Below are positions 35,071 through 42,879 of a stretch of 59,911 nt of DNA, piece by piece. This stretch comes from Anaerolineae bacterium (GTDB lineage Bacteria; Chloroflexota; Anaerolineae; Aggregatilineales; Aggregatilineaceae), in NCBI GenBank assembly GCA_016926875.1, contig JAFGNU010000046.1:1-59911 (forward strand), read 5' to 3'. The notes beneath the pieces were generated by a model. That model saw only the letters and a program-made list of their open reading frames with translations, searched no databases and was not told the origin of the DNA. Made by a program: the position numbers and the translations under genes. Position 1 is the stretch's first letter, and each line of letters opens with the position of its first letter.

Positions 35071-36738
35071 TTAATCCAGGAACACGGCCCCGGTGCTGGC
35101 ACTGCTAACCAGCCGGGCATAACGCCGCAGCCAGCGGCTCGATATGTTCGGTTCAAACGGCGGCAGCGCAGCCAATCGGCGCTGTACTTCCGCCGGGTCT
35201 ACCAGCAGAACCAAAGTCAGCTTATCCAGGTCGATGTCGATTTCGTCGCCATCCTGCACAGCGGCCAGCGGCCCACGCGCGGCGGCTTCCGGGCTGACGT
35301 GCCCAATGGATACCCCCCGGCTGCCCCCTGAAAAACGCCCGTCCGTGATCAGCGCGACATCATCACCCAATCCCATGCCCTGAATCTGCGCCGTTGGTCC
35401 CAACATCTCCTGCATACCCGGCCCACCACGCGGCCCCTCGTAGCGGATGACAACCACATCGCCCGCTTTGACCTCGCCGTTCAAAATGCCTTGCGAGGCA
35501 GCTTCTTCGCTCTCGTAGACACGCGCCGGGCCGCGATGGTGGCGCATATTCCCAGGCACAGCGCCGATCTTGATCACCGCGCCGTCCGGGGCCAGGCTGC
35601 CAAACAGGATCGCCAGCCCGCCGGTTTGGCTGTACGGGTTTTCCAGCGGGCGGATGACCTCGTGATCGGTGATCGCGGCGTTGGCGATGTTTTCGCCCAG
35701 CGTCTTGCCGGTCACGGTCATACGGTCGAGGTGCAGAGTGTTGCCATGCTTTGAGATTTCCTTGAGGATGGCGGGCACGCCCCCGGCCCGGTGCACGTCT
35801 TCCAGGTGCCAGTGGGAGGCTGGACTGACCTTGCAGATATGCGGTACCCGCCCGGCAACCTGGTTCAGCCGGTTGAGCGGGTACTCGATCCCGGCTTCAT
35901 AAGCGATTGCCAGCGTGTGCAGCACGGTGTTGGTGCTGCCGCCCATTGCCATGTCGAGCGCGAAAGCGTCGTCGATGGCTTCTGGAGAAACAATTCGGCG
36001 CGGCGTCAGGTCCTTTTCTATCAGAACCATGATCTGCCGCGCCGCTGTTTGCGCAAGTGCGATCCGTTCGGGAGTGTCGGCCAGGGCTGAGCCATTAAAC
36101 GGCAGGGCCATCCCCAGCGCTTCCATCAGGCAGTTCATCGAGTTTGCCGTGAACATGCCCGAACATGAGCCACAGGACGGGCAGCCGTAGTCTTCCAGCG
36201 TTTTTAACTCGGCGTCGTCGATGGTTCCGGCTTTGTATGCGCCGACTCCCTCGAACACGCTGATCAGGTCCACCGTGCGACCGTCCGGCGTTTTACCGGC
36301 AGCCATCGGCCCGCCGCTGATAAAGATCGTCGGGATGTCCAGCCGCATTGCCGCCATCAGCATCCCCGGCACGATCTTGTCACAGTTGGGGATGCAAACC
36401 ATGCCGTCGAAAGCGTGCGCCATGATCATCGTCTCCACTGAGTCGGCGATCAGTTCGCGGCTCGGCAGCGAGAAGTTCATCCCGTCATGTCCCATGGCGA
36501 TCCCGTCGTCTACGCCAATCGTGTTGAACTCAAACGGCATACCGCCTGCCTCGCGCACGGCCTGCTTGACAACCTGCCCGAAGCCCTGCAAGTGCACATG
36601 GCCGGGAATGATGTCGATGTACGAGTTTACGATTGCGATAAAGGGCTTGTGCATGTCTTCATCTGTGACACCGGTTGCCTTTAACAGGCTCCGGTGAGGA
36701 GCACGTTCAAACCCTTTTTTGATTCGATCCGAGCGCAT
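35071..36738 (-). CDS. ilvD: Dihydroxy-acid dehydratase
   Basis: IlvD dehydrates the dihydroxy acids to 2-ketoisovalerate and 2-keto-3-methylvalerate. The 555-residue product starts [20 protein letters not shown] and has the Cys ligands in [11 protein letters not shown] and [19 protein letters not shown], and the C-terminal [13 protein letters not shown]. The ATG at 36738 is preceded by AAAAGGATG. The frame stays open upstream to 36921, but that stretch runs through the second attenuator and is not protein-like. It is the first structural gene of the operon and lies 30 bases downstream of the attenuator T-run. Confidence 0.96.
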   Translation of the reverse strand: MRSDRIKKGFERAPHRSLLKATGVTDEDMHKPFIAIVNSYIDIIPGHVHLQGFGQVVKQAVREAGGMPFEFNTIGVDDGIAMGHDGMNFSLPSRELIADSVETMIMAHAFDGMVCIPNCDKIVPGMLMAAMRLDIPTIFISGGPMAAGKTPDGRTVDLISVFEGVGAYKAGTIDDAELKTLEDYGCPSCGSCSGMFTANSMNCLMEALGMALPFNGSALADTPERIALAQTAARQIMVLIEKDLTPRRIVSPEAIDDAFALDMAMGGSTNTVLHTLAIAYEAGIEYPLNRLNQVAGRVPHICKVSPASHWHLEDVHRAGGVPAILKEISKHGNTLHLDRMTVTGKTLGENIANAAITDHEVIRPLENPYSQTGGLAILFGSLAPDGAVIKIGAVPGNMRHHRGPARVYESEEAASQGILNGEVKAGDVVVIRYEGPRGGPGMQEMLGPTAQIQGMGLGDDVALITDGRFSGGSRGVSIGHVSPEAAARGPLAAVQDGDEIDIDLDKLTLVLLVDPAEVQRRLAALPPFEPNISSRWLRRYARLVSSASTGAVFLD

Positions 36739-36768
36739 GTTGCATCCTTTTCTCAAAATCGGCTCCGC

Positions 36769-36802
36769 AAAAAAGAAACCACCCCTGGGTTGGGGCGGTT
36801 TC
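36769..36802 (-). terminator. Attenuator terminator 2, just before ilvD
   Basis: On the minus strand GAAACCGCCCC (36792-36802) pairs with GGGGTGGTTTC (36775-36785) over 11 bp with one G-T wobble and a 6-base loop, followed by TTTTTT. The stretch ACCGCCCCAACCC in its 5' arm and loop (36787-36799) can instead pair with GGGTTGGGACGGT inside leader peptide 2 (36870-36882) at 12 of 13 positions, which would prevent termination. Confidence 0.93.
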
Positions 36803-36838
36803 TGTATTCTTTCTGCCTGCTTACCCCTCTGTGCGCCG

Positions 36839-36961
36839 TTAGCTGTTCTTGCGTCGCGCCGGGGTCGGCACCGTCCCAACCCGTGTTCCCTCCTTCTCAA
36901 TAATGACGAGAAGGAGGCCAATTACGACAACAAGAAGGGCGAGGGTGTTTAGCAGTCCCAT
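36839..36961 (-). CDS. ilv leader peptide 2 (40 aa)
   Basis: A short frame starts at ATG 36961 and ends with TAA at 36839-36841. Residues 3-21 contain 15 branched-chain residues out of 19, including [16 protein letters not shown] charged, probably irrelevant tail ([19 protein letters not shown]) carries the antiterminator sequence in its codons (36870-36882). This is the design of ilv leader peptides: ribosome stalling when Leu-, Val- or Ile-tRNA is scarce decides which RNA hairpin forms. There is no strong Shine-Dalgarno sequence. A second structure, GGGTTGG (36876-36882) with CCGACCC (36862-36868), could form as a protector hairpin. Confidence 0.8.
   Translation of the reverse strand: MGLLNTLALLVVVIGLLLVIIEKEGTRVGTVPTPARRKNS
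36870..36882 (-). promoter_or_regulatory. Antiterminator element 2
   Basis: GGGTTGGGACGGT within leader ORF 2 is complementary, with one mismatch, to the 5' side of terminator 2 (36787-36799). It is also the left arm of a local 7-bp hairpin, so three mutually exclusive pairings are possible. Confidence 0.75.
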
Positions 36962-37006
36962 TTTTTATCTACAGTGCTTTCAGGCTAATCCGGTCTACAA
37001 CCCTAA

Positions 37007-37031
37007 CAAAAAAACCTCCCTGCTGGGAGGT
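37007..37031 (-). terminator. Attenuator terminator 1
   Basis: On the minus strand ACCTCCC pairs with GGGAGGT (7 bp, loop AGCA), followed by TTTTTT. It lies 36 bases after the stop of leader peptide 1. Its 5' arm and loop contain CTCCCAGCAG (37020-37029), a perfect 10-base complement of CTGCTGGGAG in the leader ORF (37074-37083). Confidence 0.92.
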
Positions 37032-37066
37032 CTGTTTTCTACTGCGCTTTTGTACTCCGGCTGCGC

Positions 37067-37150
37067 CTATACTCTCCCAGCAGCAAATGCCCCGTCTACA
37101 ATGACAAGGAGGCTAATAATAACCAGGAGAAGGCCCAAACAGAGATTCAT
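37067..37150 (-). CDS. ilv leader peptide 1 (27 aa)
   Basis: A short frame runs from ATG 37150 to TAG at 37067-37069. Residues 3-18 contain 13 branched-chain residues in 16, including LGLLLVIISLLVIV (seven Leu, four Val and three Ile in the whole peptide). It begins about 35 bases after the predicted transcription start. The antiterminator half CTGCTGGGAG lies in codons 23-26, just before the stop. A ribosome reaching the stop would therefore mask it and allow terminator 1 to form, while one stalled on Leu/Val/Ile codons leaves it free. This is the classical attenuation geometry. Confidence 0.88.
   Translation of the reverse strand: MNLCLGLLLVIISLLVIVDGAFAAGRV
37074..37083 (-). promoter_or_regulatory. 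Antiterminator element 1
   Basis: CTGCTGGGAG near the end of leader ORF 1 pairs perfectly over 10 bp with CTCCCAGCAG at 37020-37029, the 5' arm and loop of terminator 1. Pairing here excludes the terminator. Confidence 0.8.
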
Positions 37151-37191
37151 CGTGACTCACACACATTGATAGCGTGAACAATCATGCTCTG

Positions 37192-37220
37192 ACAATAAAC
37201 CAGGATAGCCCGCCTGTCAA
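37192..37220 (-). promoter_or_regulatory. Promoter of the ilv-leu operon
   Basis: On the minus strand TTGACA (37215-37220, consensus) and TATTGT (37192-37197) have 17 bases between them. The start site expected near 37185 gives a leader of about 450 bases before ilvD. It is the only clear promoter for the ten structural genes that follow. Confidence 0.85.
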
Positions 37221-37278
37221 GTCGGATCGGTAAAAATCGCCTTAAACAACTTGGCTAAAATGTACAAACTGCCACAGA

Positions 37279-37307
37279 TTGACAAACCGGATCAAATCTA
37301 ATACAAT
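37279..37307 (+). promoter_or_regulatory. Promoter of the tetR-family gene
   Basis: TTGACA (37279-37284) and TACAAT (37302-37307) are 17 bases apart, facing away from the ilv promoter. The operator at 37308 begins directly after the -10 box and covers the expected start site. Confidence 0.85.
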
Positions 37308-37327
37308 TTGGTTGGTCAACCAACCAG
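37308..37327 (+). promoter_or_regulatory. Palindromic operator 1 of the TetR regulator
   Basis: TTGGTTGG-TCAA-CCAACCAG is two 8-base arms around a 4-base centre, with one mismatch. It overlaps the transcription start of the tetR-family gene, as expected for autorepression. The same 8-4-8 layout recurs at 37977. Confidence 0.75.
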
Positions 37328-37342
37328 ATTGAGCGAGAAACA

Positions 37343-37942
37343 ATGACACCCCAGGATTCCGATCAAAAGGCGCAGCAGATTCTCAACGCCGCCCGCAAGG
37401 TCCTGGCGCAGCAAGGCTACGCGGCTACTACCATCAAACAAGTTGCTGCCGAAGCAGGCGTCAGCCGGGGACTGCTGCATTACTATTTTGAAAACAAGGA
37501 AGATATGCTGGCCCGCGTAGTAGAAGCCAGCGGCGAAGCCACGATCAAACTGGTGCAAATGCTGTTTGAGCAAAGCCAATCGGCAGATGACCTGGCGTCA
37601 GGGCTGACCGGGGCACTGCGCAACATCGAGCTTGTCGCGCCGGACCTGTTCCCGCTGTTTTTTGAAAGCTGGTCCGTCAGTCGCCAGAGTCCAACGGTAG
37701 CGCACGAGCTAAAGCTGCTGTTCCAGCAGTCCCGGCAGGCTTTCCACGACGCGCTGGAAGAAGCCGCCGCGCGCGGCATGATCGCACCTGCCGTACCATT
37801 GGAAGGGCTGGCAGCGCTGTTGATGGGCATACTGGACGGGCTGGCGCTCCAGCGGATCACCGAGCCGGAAATTGCCGACAATGACGCCATTTGGACTGCT
37901 ACAGAAGCAGCGATTCGAGAGTTATTGAGCGGGAAAAAATGA
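37343..37942 (+). CDS. TetR/AcrR-family transcriptional regulator
   Basis: The 199-residue protein has the TetR N-terminal helix-turn-helix: ILNAARKVLAQQGYAATTIK then QVAAEAGVSRGLLHYYFENK (about residues 14-55). The ligand-binding C-terminal domain (60-199) is mostly helical and resembles the TetR_C_6/BetI-like type. It binds as a dimer, which fits the palindrome over its own promoter and a second copy in front of the methyltransferase gene. It is divergent from the ilv operon; its operator does not overlap the ilv promoter, so control of ilv is not indicated. The inducer is unknown. Confidence 0.93.
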   Translation: MTPQDSDQKAQQILNAARKVLAQQGYAATTIKQVAAEAGVSRGLLHYYFENKEDMLARVVEASGEATIKLVQMLFEQSQSADDLASGLTGALRNIELVAPDLFPLFFESWSVSRQSPTVAHELKLLFQQSRQAFHDALEEAAARGMIAPAVPLEGLAALLMGILDGLALQRITEPEIADNDAIWTATEAAIRELLSGKK

Positions 37943-37976
37943 CGGTTGCAGTCTGTCCTCTTTTTTTTCGATTGAT

Positions 37977-37996
37977 TTGGTTGGACGGCCAGCCAA
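37977..37996 (+). promoter_or_regulatory. Palindromic operator 2 before the ICMT-like gene
   Basis: TTGGTTGG-ACGG-CCAGCCAA has the same left arm and 8-4-8 spacing as the site at 37308, again with one arm mismatch. It lies in the gap between the regulator gene and the methyltransferase gene, which suggests the regulator also controls the latter. No clear -35/-10 pair accompanies it. Confidence 0.65.
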
Positions 37997-38076
37997 AAAC
38001 AAAAACCAATCTTCGCACATGACTCAGTAACTTGATCGCGTTCGCGCCGGTTTTACCGGCAGCATAGGAGATTATC

Positions 38077-38616
38077 ATGTCATTTTGGGAGGAACCTTTC
38101 TTCTGGGCGTTGGTCAGTATGTTCGGATTGGTCGGCTGCTGCGCGGTAGTGGGCAGCCAGCGCATCGGGCGCAATACGCTGCTGAGCGGCTGCATGGTCG
38201 CGATCTTTGACATGGGACGCTTTGCGCTCGTGCTGCCCGATCAATCGCGTTTTGAGTCCGGCGGGGCGCTGGTTCTGCTAGGCGGTCTGGTCCTTTTCGC
38301 CGGGGGCTACCTGGGGCTGGCGCCGTGCGTGCTGATTCGTCCGATCAACGTGGCAGAAAGCGGCATGGAGCTTGCGACTACTGGCTTCTACACCGTGATT
38401 CGAAACCCGATCTATCTGGGCGAACTGCTGATGTCTCTCGGCTGGTCGCTGCTGCACCGCTCAACTACCGGCGTGTGCCTGACCCCAGTGTGGTGGACTG
38501 CCCTGCTGATCCTGATCGTGATCGAAGAAGAGAGCCTGGAGCGCGCGCTGGGCCAGTCTTACCTGGACTACAAGCAGCGAGTGCGGGGCCGCATCCTGCC
38601 AGGGCTGCCGATCTAG
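38077..38616 (+). CDS. Isoprenylcysteine carboxyl methyltransferase-like membrane protein
   Basis: The 179-residue protein has four to five hydrophobic segments. The C-terminal half has TGFYTVIRNPIYLGELL, a long helix and then EEESLERALGQSYLDYKQRV. This is the S-adenosylmethionine-binding signature of the ICMT/PEMT family (RNPxYLG, E-x2-L-x3-G-x2-YxxY/DYxxRV). Bacterial members methylate small lipids, isoprenoids or unknown substrates. AGGAG precedes the ATG by 7 bases. It is very probably regulated by the upstream TetR protein through the operator at 37977. Confidence 0.85.
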   Translation: MSFWEEPFFWALVSMFGLVGCCAVVGSQRIGRNTLLSGCMVAIFDMGRFALVLPDQSRFESGGALVLLGGLVLFAGGYLGLAPCVLIRPINVAESGMELATTGFYTVIRNPIYLGELLMSLGWSLLHRSTTGVCLTPVWWTALLILIVIEEESLERALGQSYLDYKQRVRGRILPGLPI

Positions 38617-38742
38617 CCCGGTGAAGACCGCGAAAGTGCACCTACTGCTCAACATACTTGTACGATCCGGTACAAGATCGCCGGGATATGCTATGCTTGA
38701 GTGGCATATTTAGCCATTTGCTGACGTGAACAGAGGTGATGT

Positions 38743-39516
38743 ATGCCGCTTATTGTCTCGTATGCCACGCCCGATGGCCCGCGTGTCGGGCTGGTCGTAA
38801 ATAACACCATTCATACATGCCAGGGCGATCCCTTTGCGGATGACACGCTCACGCCGGGGCAGCCGGTTATGCCGCTACAGGCCGCGCAGCTACTCCCGCC
38901 GGTGCAGCCCAGTAAGATCGTGTGCCTGGGGCGCAACTACGCGGCACACGCCGCCGAACATTCGGCTGCGGTACCAGATGAACCGATGCTGTTCTTCAAA
39001 CCGCCGAGCGCCTTGATCGGCCACGAACAGACTATCACCTTTTCCAAAGCCTTCGGTCGTGTGGACCAGGAGGCCGAGTTGGCGGTGATCATCAAAACCC
39101 CGGCACGCAACGTCAGCCGGGAAGAGGTGCTGGCAGTTGTGCTTGGCTACACCTGCGCCAACGATGTCAGCGCGCGCGTCTACCAGCAAAAAGACGGCCA
39201 GTGGGGACGTGCGAAAGGGTTTGATACCTTCTGCCCGCTTGGCCCGTGGATCAACACTGAACTCAAAGACCCGTCCGATCTATCGATCCGGGCCTATGTG
39301 AATGGGGACATCCGGCAGGACAGCCGGACGTCGCGCATGGTGTTTGACGTACCGGCGTTGATCGTCTTCATCAGCGGCGTAATGACGCTGCTGCCGGGTG
39401 ACATCATCCTGACCGGCACACCGGCAGGCGTGAGCGAACTGCATCACGGCGACGTAGTGGAAATAGAGATCGAGGGCATCGGACGGCTGCGCAACCCGGT
39501 CCAGGTTACCGGCTAA
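38743..39516 (+). CDS. Fumarylacetoacetate hydrolase (FAH) family protein
   Basis: The 257-residue protein has the FAH fold. KIVCLGRNYAAHAAE (about 60-75) starts the catalytic domain. FKPPSALIG and DQEAELAVII carry the acidic metal ligands, and YTCANDVSARVYQQKDGQW, KGFDTFCPLGPW and GDIILTGTPAGV follow. Members cleave C-C bonds or act as oxaloacetate decarboxylases, acylpyruvases or 2-hydroxyhepta-diene-dioate isomerases; the sequence alone does not choose. The ATG lies shortly after AGAGGTG. The gene stands alone and converges on the NTPase gene at 39540. Confidence 0.92.
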   Translation: MPLIVSYATPDGPRVGLVVNNTIHTCQGDPFADDTLTPGQPVMPLQAAQLLPPVQPSKIVCLGRNYAAHAAEHSAAVPDEPMLFFKPPSALIGHEQTITFSKAFGRVDQEAELAVIIKTPARNVSREEVLAVVLGYTCANDVSARVYQQKDGQWGRAKGFDTFCPLGPWINTELKDPSDLSIRAYVNGDIRQDSRTSRMVFDVPALIVFISGVMTLLPGDIILTGTPAGVSELHHGDVVEIEIEGIGRLRNPVQVTG

Positions 39517-39539
39517 CGTGCCAACCAGACCAACCGGGT

Positions 39540-42164
39540 CTACACCAGGCCGGGCAGTGGTTGGCCCAGGCACATCTGGATTTCCATCAGCGCTGCATAC
39601 GCCGCGCCGCGCACGTCAGGATGCCGGTTGCGCAGCGCCAGGTACAGCGGCTTCAGCGCCGGAACGTGTGCTAACCGCCCCAGCGTCCGGGCGGCCAGCG
39701 TCTGGTATACCGGTTCACCTTCCTGGAGTACGCGGATCAGCACTGCGCGCGCATTGACTCCGGCAGGCACGCCTTCTCCATGATCGGCGGCCCACTGGAT
39801 CAGCCACAGCAGCGAATCGGCCTCCGGGTGCGCGTGCGGTCCATCACCGATCGGGGATTGAGCATCCAGGAATGCTTCTTCTGCCGCCGCGCGCACGTAC
39901 CACTGCTCATCTTCGAGCATGGCGCGATACAGTTCGATCAGCGCCCAGGATGCATTCACGCGGGCCAACCCGTACACGGTTGCCCGCCGGATCATGATAT
40001 CCTGCGCCTTAATGCCGTCGCGCAGGATCGCATGGCCTTCGCCGGGGATGGCGGCAAAGGCTTCGGCCACAGCCTGCCGCAGATCTTCGGTGCCTTCAAG
40101 CAGGGCGTGTACCATCGCTTCGAGCGCCGCTTCGGTACCGATAGCTCCCAACGCCAGCCCTGCCCCTAGCTGCACGCCCCGGTCATCGTCCGTCAGCATC
40201 GGCGCGAGATCTTTGATCGCTTCGGTGCTGCCCAGCGCTCCCAGGCCAACACAGCCCAAGCGCCGGACGTCAGCATCGGTGGACCGGAGCGCCTGCCGGA
40301 AGATAAAAAGCACATTTTTATCGCGCGCGGCGATCAACGCCGCCATAGCACGCGCGCGCACTTCCGGATACTGTTCGGGCGCCATCAACGCAGCCGCCAG
40401 GCGCTTAAAAATATCGCCGCGCCAGGGCGCATCGGGCGGCGCATCCGGCAGCCAGCGCACCAGTCCAAACAGGTTGTTGTATAACAAATCAGGCGTGGAG
40501 CTGAGCTTCCGGTAGATAACCGGCACCATATTCAGGCGTGCCGCCGCAAAACCAAGCGCACTTGTCCAAAGCGGGTCCAACGCCATCTCGGTAGCCTGTT
40601 CGGTTCCCTGCTGGACCAAGACCTCACTCGCCAAAAAGTGCATCAACTGTGGGTGCGCAAAGTCGAACGTACCGCCGGGATGTTCGACCAGCAGGCCATC
40701 GCGCGCCAGCACATCGATCAGGTTGCCCGGTCGGGCGCCATCTTTTCCATCTTCAGATCCGGCGGGCGGCTGAGCGCTCACCTGCTCCAGCAGCGCACGT
40801 TTGACCGGGCGACCCGCCTGAAGCACCTGTACAGCCAGCGCAGGTAGTGCGCTGCGCGCATCCGGTTTCGAAAGCCGCCGGGTGATCCATGCGTCGTACC
40901 AGCCCGCCCGGCCCGTCTGGCGGGTATCGTCGGCCAGGCTCGTCCAGATTTTCAGGGTGACATCCAGCGCTGTGCGGCCCCGGTTATCCACTGTGATTCG
41001 GCGCATGGTTTGTTCATCAGGGGCGGGTGCCCGGCGTCTGCCTTTACTCCGCGCGAGCCACTGTTCGCGCCAACGTTTAGCCAACCAGGCAAAATCATCC
41101 TCACGCCAGGGACGCAAAAACGTAGGTGCAAAACCCAGCGTCACCAGCGGTTCATAGCCCTGTGCCGGACCGGCGATCACGACCAGGTTATGCCCATACG
41201 CAGCCAAAAGCTGCTGCAGCCAGTAGAAATAGACCTCGCGCGCGGCAGGCGAGAATTCGTCATAACCATCTAGCAATATAAGCGCGCGCCCTGCTTCAAG
41301 CGCCGGGTAGATCACGCTGCCAACCACCTGCCCCGTCACGCTGCCAACCTGCCGCTGCACGGCGCGGATCAGCGGTTCGGCAGGATCGAGGGCGGCGCCC
41401 TTGCCAAACACCGCCGCGTCAAACTCCAGGTCGCTCAGATGAACAAACACTGGCACCAGCCGCGTTACGTCCAACACGGGCAGTTCTTCTTCTTCTTTTG
41501 CCTGGAATTCCGCTAGCTGCTCCTGCTGCAATTCCTGGGTGGTGTGCAGTTTTTCCAGCGCGCGCATCTTCATACGTTCGCGCTCTTCCGCCCGTTCCTT
41601 GCGTTCTTCTTTGGATAGCGACTGCTCCTCTTCCTCGATGGCCTGTTCGGTCAGTTCTTCCAGCGACTCGAACTTGATTTCGCCCATCGCCATCAGGGCC
41701 AGCGTAACCAGCGCGGTAGTTTTACCCATCCCGCTGATGCCCAAAATCGCAACATGCCGGTCCCCTGCGCCCAGATCATCCAGTGCCAGGGTCGGGATGT
41801 TGTACGGAGCATAGCTCTGGGGCATGTCGTGAAACTGCGGCACGACATCAAAAACGTTCCGTTCGGATACATCTTCGCTGCCGGGGACCATGACCGGGGC
41901 CGGAGGTGGGATCAGGCGCGGTTCAAGCAAAATATCGGTCAGGTCGATCAGATCGCCTGCGACGTGGTGGCGCTGTATATACAGCAGGAGATCGTGATAA
42001 TAGCGCGCGTCGGCGGTGCGTCCGACGAACCGGCGTGTGCCCTCTACCTGCGATTCGGCAGATTGACGAACCGCGTTTAAGCGCGTCCGGTGTCGCCACG
42101 CCAGCGCAGATACGCCCGCCGCCGAAAGAAACCCCAATAGAAATGAAAGCGGATCAAAGCGCAT
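39540..42164 (-). CDS. Membrane-anchored NACHT/STAND-like NTPase with HEAT repeats
   Basis: The 874-residue protein starts with a transmembrane anchor (about 6-23). FVGRTADARYYHDLL follows, then the P-loop GISGMGKT (142-149) and Walker B RALILLDGYDE (293-303), the DG-DE form typical of NACHT. Between them is a highly charged coiled-coil insertion (about 165-228) rich in Glu, Lys and Arg. A winged-helix-like region (about 380-520) precedes about eight HEAT/PBS-lyase repeats (roughly 600-870, e.g. DADVRRLGCVGLGALGS). Such proteins act as signal-triggered oligomerising switches, and in bacteria several are anti-phage sensors. No effector domain is recognised. Its start lies 13 bases after the zinc-ribbon gene stop. 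Confidence 0.85.
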   Translation of the reverse strand: MRFDPLSFLLGFLSAAGVSALAWRHRTRLNAVRQSAESQVEGTRRFVGRTADARYYHDLLLYIQRHHVAGDLIDLTDILLEPRLIPPPAPVMVPGSEDVSERNVFDVVPQFHDMPQSYAPYNIPTLALDDLGAGDRHVAILGISGMGKTTALVTLALMAMGEIKFESLEELTEQAIEEEEQSLSKEERKERAEERERMKMRALEKLHTTQELQQEQLAEFQAKEEEELPVLDVTRLVPVFVHLSDLEFDAAVFGKGAALDPAEPLIRAVQRQVGSVTGQVVGSVIYPALEAGRALILLDGYDEFSPAAREVYFYWLQQLLAAYGHNLVVIAGPAQGYEPLVTLGFAPTFLRPWREDDFAWLAKRWREQWLARSKGRRRAPAPDEQTMRRITVDNRGRTALDVTLKIWTSLADDTRQTGRAGWYDAWITRRLSKPDARSALPALAVQVLQAGRPVKRALLEQVSAQPPAGSEDGKDGARPGNLIDVLARDGLLVEHPGGTFDFAHPQLMHFLASEVLVQQGTEQATEMALDPLWTSALGFAAARLNMVPVIYRKLSSTPDLLYNNLFGLVRWLPDAPPDAPWRGDIFKRLAAALMAPEQYPEVRARAMAALIAARDKNVLFIFRQALRSTDADVRRLGCVGLGALGSTEAIKDLAPMLTDDDRGVQLGAGLALGAIGTEAALEAMVHALLEGTEDLRQAVAEAFAAIPGEGHAILRDGIKAQDIMIRRATVYGLARVNASWALIELYRAMLEDEQWYVRAAAEEAFLDAQSPIGDGPHAHPEADSLLWLIQWAADHGEGVPAGVNARAVLIRVLQEGEPVYQTLAARTLGRLAHVPALKPLYLALRNRHPDVRGAAYAALMEIQMCLGQPLPGLV

Positions 42165-42177
42165 GATGTTATTCCGT

Positions 42178-42879
42178 TCAGATCGCTACCAGGATGCGCC
42201 CGCAGCTGGCACACATTACCATTTCCTGCCCCTGGCGCACCTGTTGAACAAGGACAGTCGTCTGACTCACATGGCAGCAGGAGCACATATCGCCTTCTAG
42301 CACAGCCACCGCATGCCCCCGTTTTTTAGACCGCAAGGTTTTGTATAACTCCAGGTTATCTGCTGGAATGGCCCGCACTGCCGCCTCGCGATCCGCCTTT
42401 AAATCTTTGACCTCGCGCTTCAAGCGCTGCTGCTCTTTGGTCAGGTTTTCCAATCCCATGCTCAGATCAGCCTGCACCTGTTCCAACCGTCTGGTTGCTG
42501 TCACCAGCGCTTCCTGGAGTTCCTCGACCTTGATCATCGTTTCGAGCAATTTATCTTCCAACTGGGCACGGCGGCGCTTGAGTTCGGCCACCTTGCCCTG
42601 GAGGTCTTGCAGCTCTTTGGGGTTGCTGACTTTGCCGCCATACAACCGGTCGGTGAACTGCTCGCGCTGGGTGGTCACCGTCTGGATTTCCAGGTTCAGA
42701 TCGGTTATACGGGCTTCCTGCGGCGTGAGCGCATCCCGCAGCGATTTCACCTCGGCCTGGGCCTGACGCAGCGCGCTGTCTTCTTCCAACTCGGCAGTGA
42801 TCTCACGCAGGCGCTGCCGCCGGGCGTCAAGGTCAAGATCAATTCGCTGAAGCCTGTATAACGCCGGTATCTGGCTCAT
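42178..42879 (-). CDS. Coiled-coil protein with C-terminal C4 zinc ribbon
   Basis: The 233-residue protein is an antiparallel coiled coil (about 10-170) with a hinge containing GGKVSNPKELQDL (81-93). The C-terminal zinc ribbon has ligand pairs C199-x2-C202 and C223-x2-C226. This matches the widespread C4-type zinc ribbon family (zf-RING_7, CT398-like). These are proposed to act as adaptors in transcription, secretion or nucleic-acid processes; the role is not settled. GAGGGA is 4 bases before the ATG. It is transcribed with the NTPase gene from a promoter at 42978, which may indicate a partnership. Confidence 0.88.
   Translation of the reverse strand: MSQIPALYRLQRIDLDLDARRQRLREITAELEEDSALRQAQAEVKSLRDALTPQEARITDLNLEIQTVTTQREQFTDRLYGGKVSNPKELQDLQGKVAELKRRRAQLEDKLLETMIKVEELQEALVTATRRLEQVQADLSMGLENLTKEQQRLKREVKDLKADREAAVRAIPADNLELYKTLRSKKRGHAVAVLEGDMCSCCHVSQTTVLVQQVRQGQEMVMCASCGRILVAI

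Noticed and set aside
35007..35156. N-terminal extension of ilvB in the open frame upstream of 35006
   Set aside because: It overlaps the end of ilvD and has no family similarity; GGGAG before the GTG at 35006 fixes the start.
36739..36921. N-terminal extension of ilvD in the open frame upstream of 36738
   Set aside because: This stretch contains terminator 2 and the end of leader peptide 2; the sequence is unlike any dihydroxy-acid dehydratase and a good ribosome-binding site precedes 36738.
37308..37327. Palindrome at 37308 as an operator for the ilv promoter
   Set aside because: It lies over the start of the divergent tetR transcript, about 90 bases upstream of the ilv -35 box; direct control of ilv is not supported.
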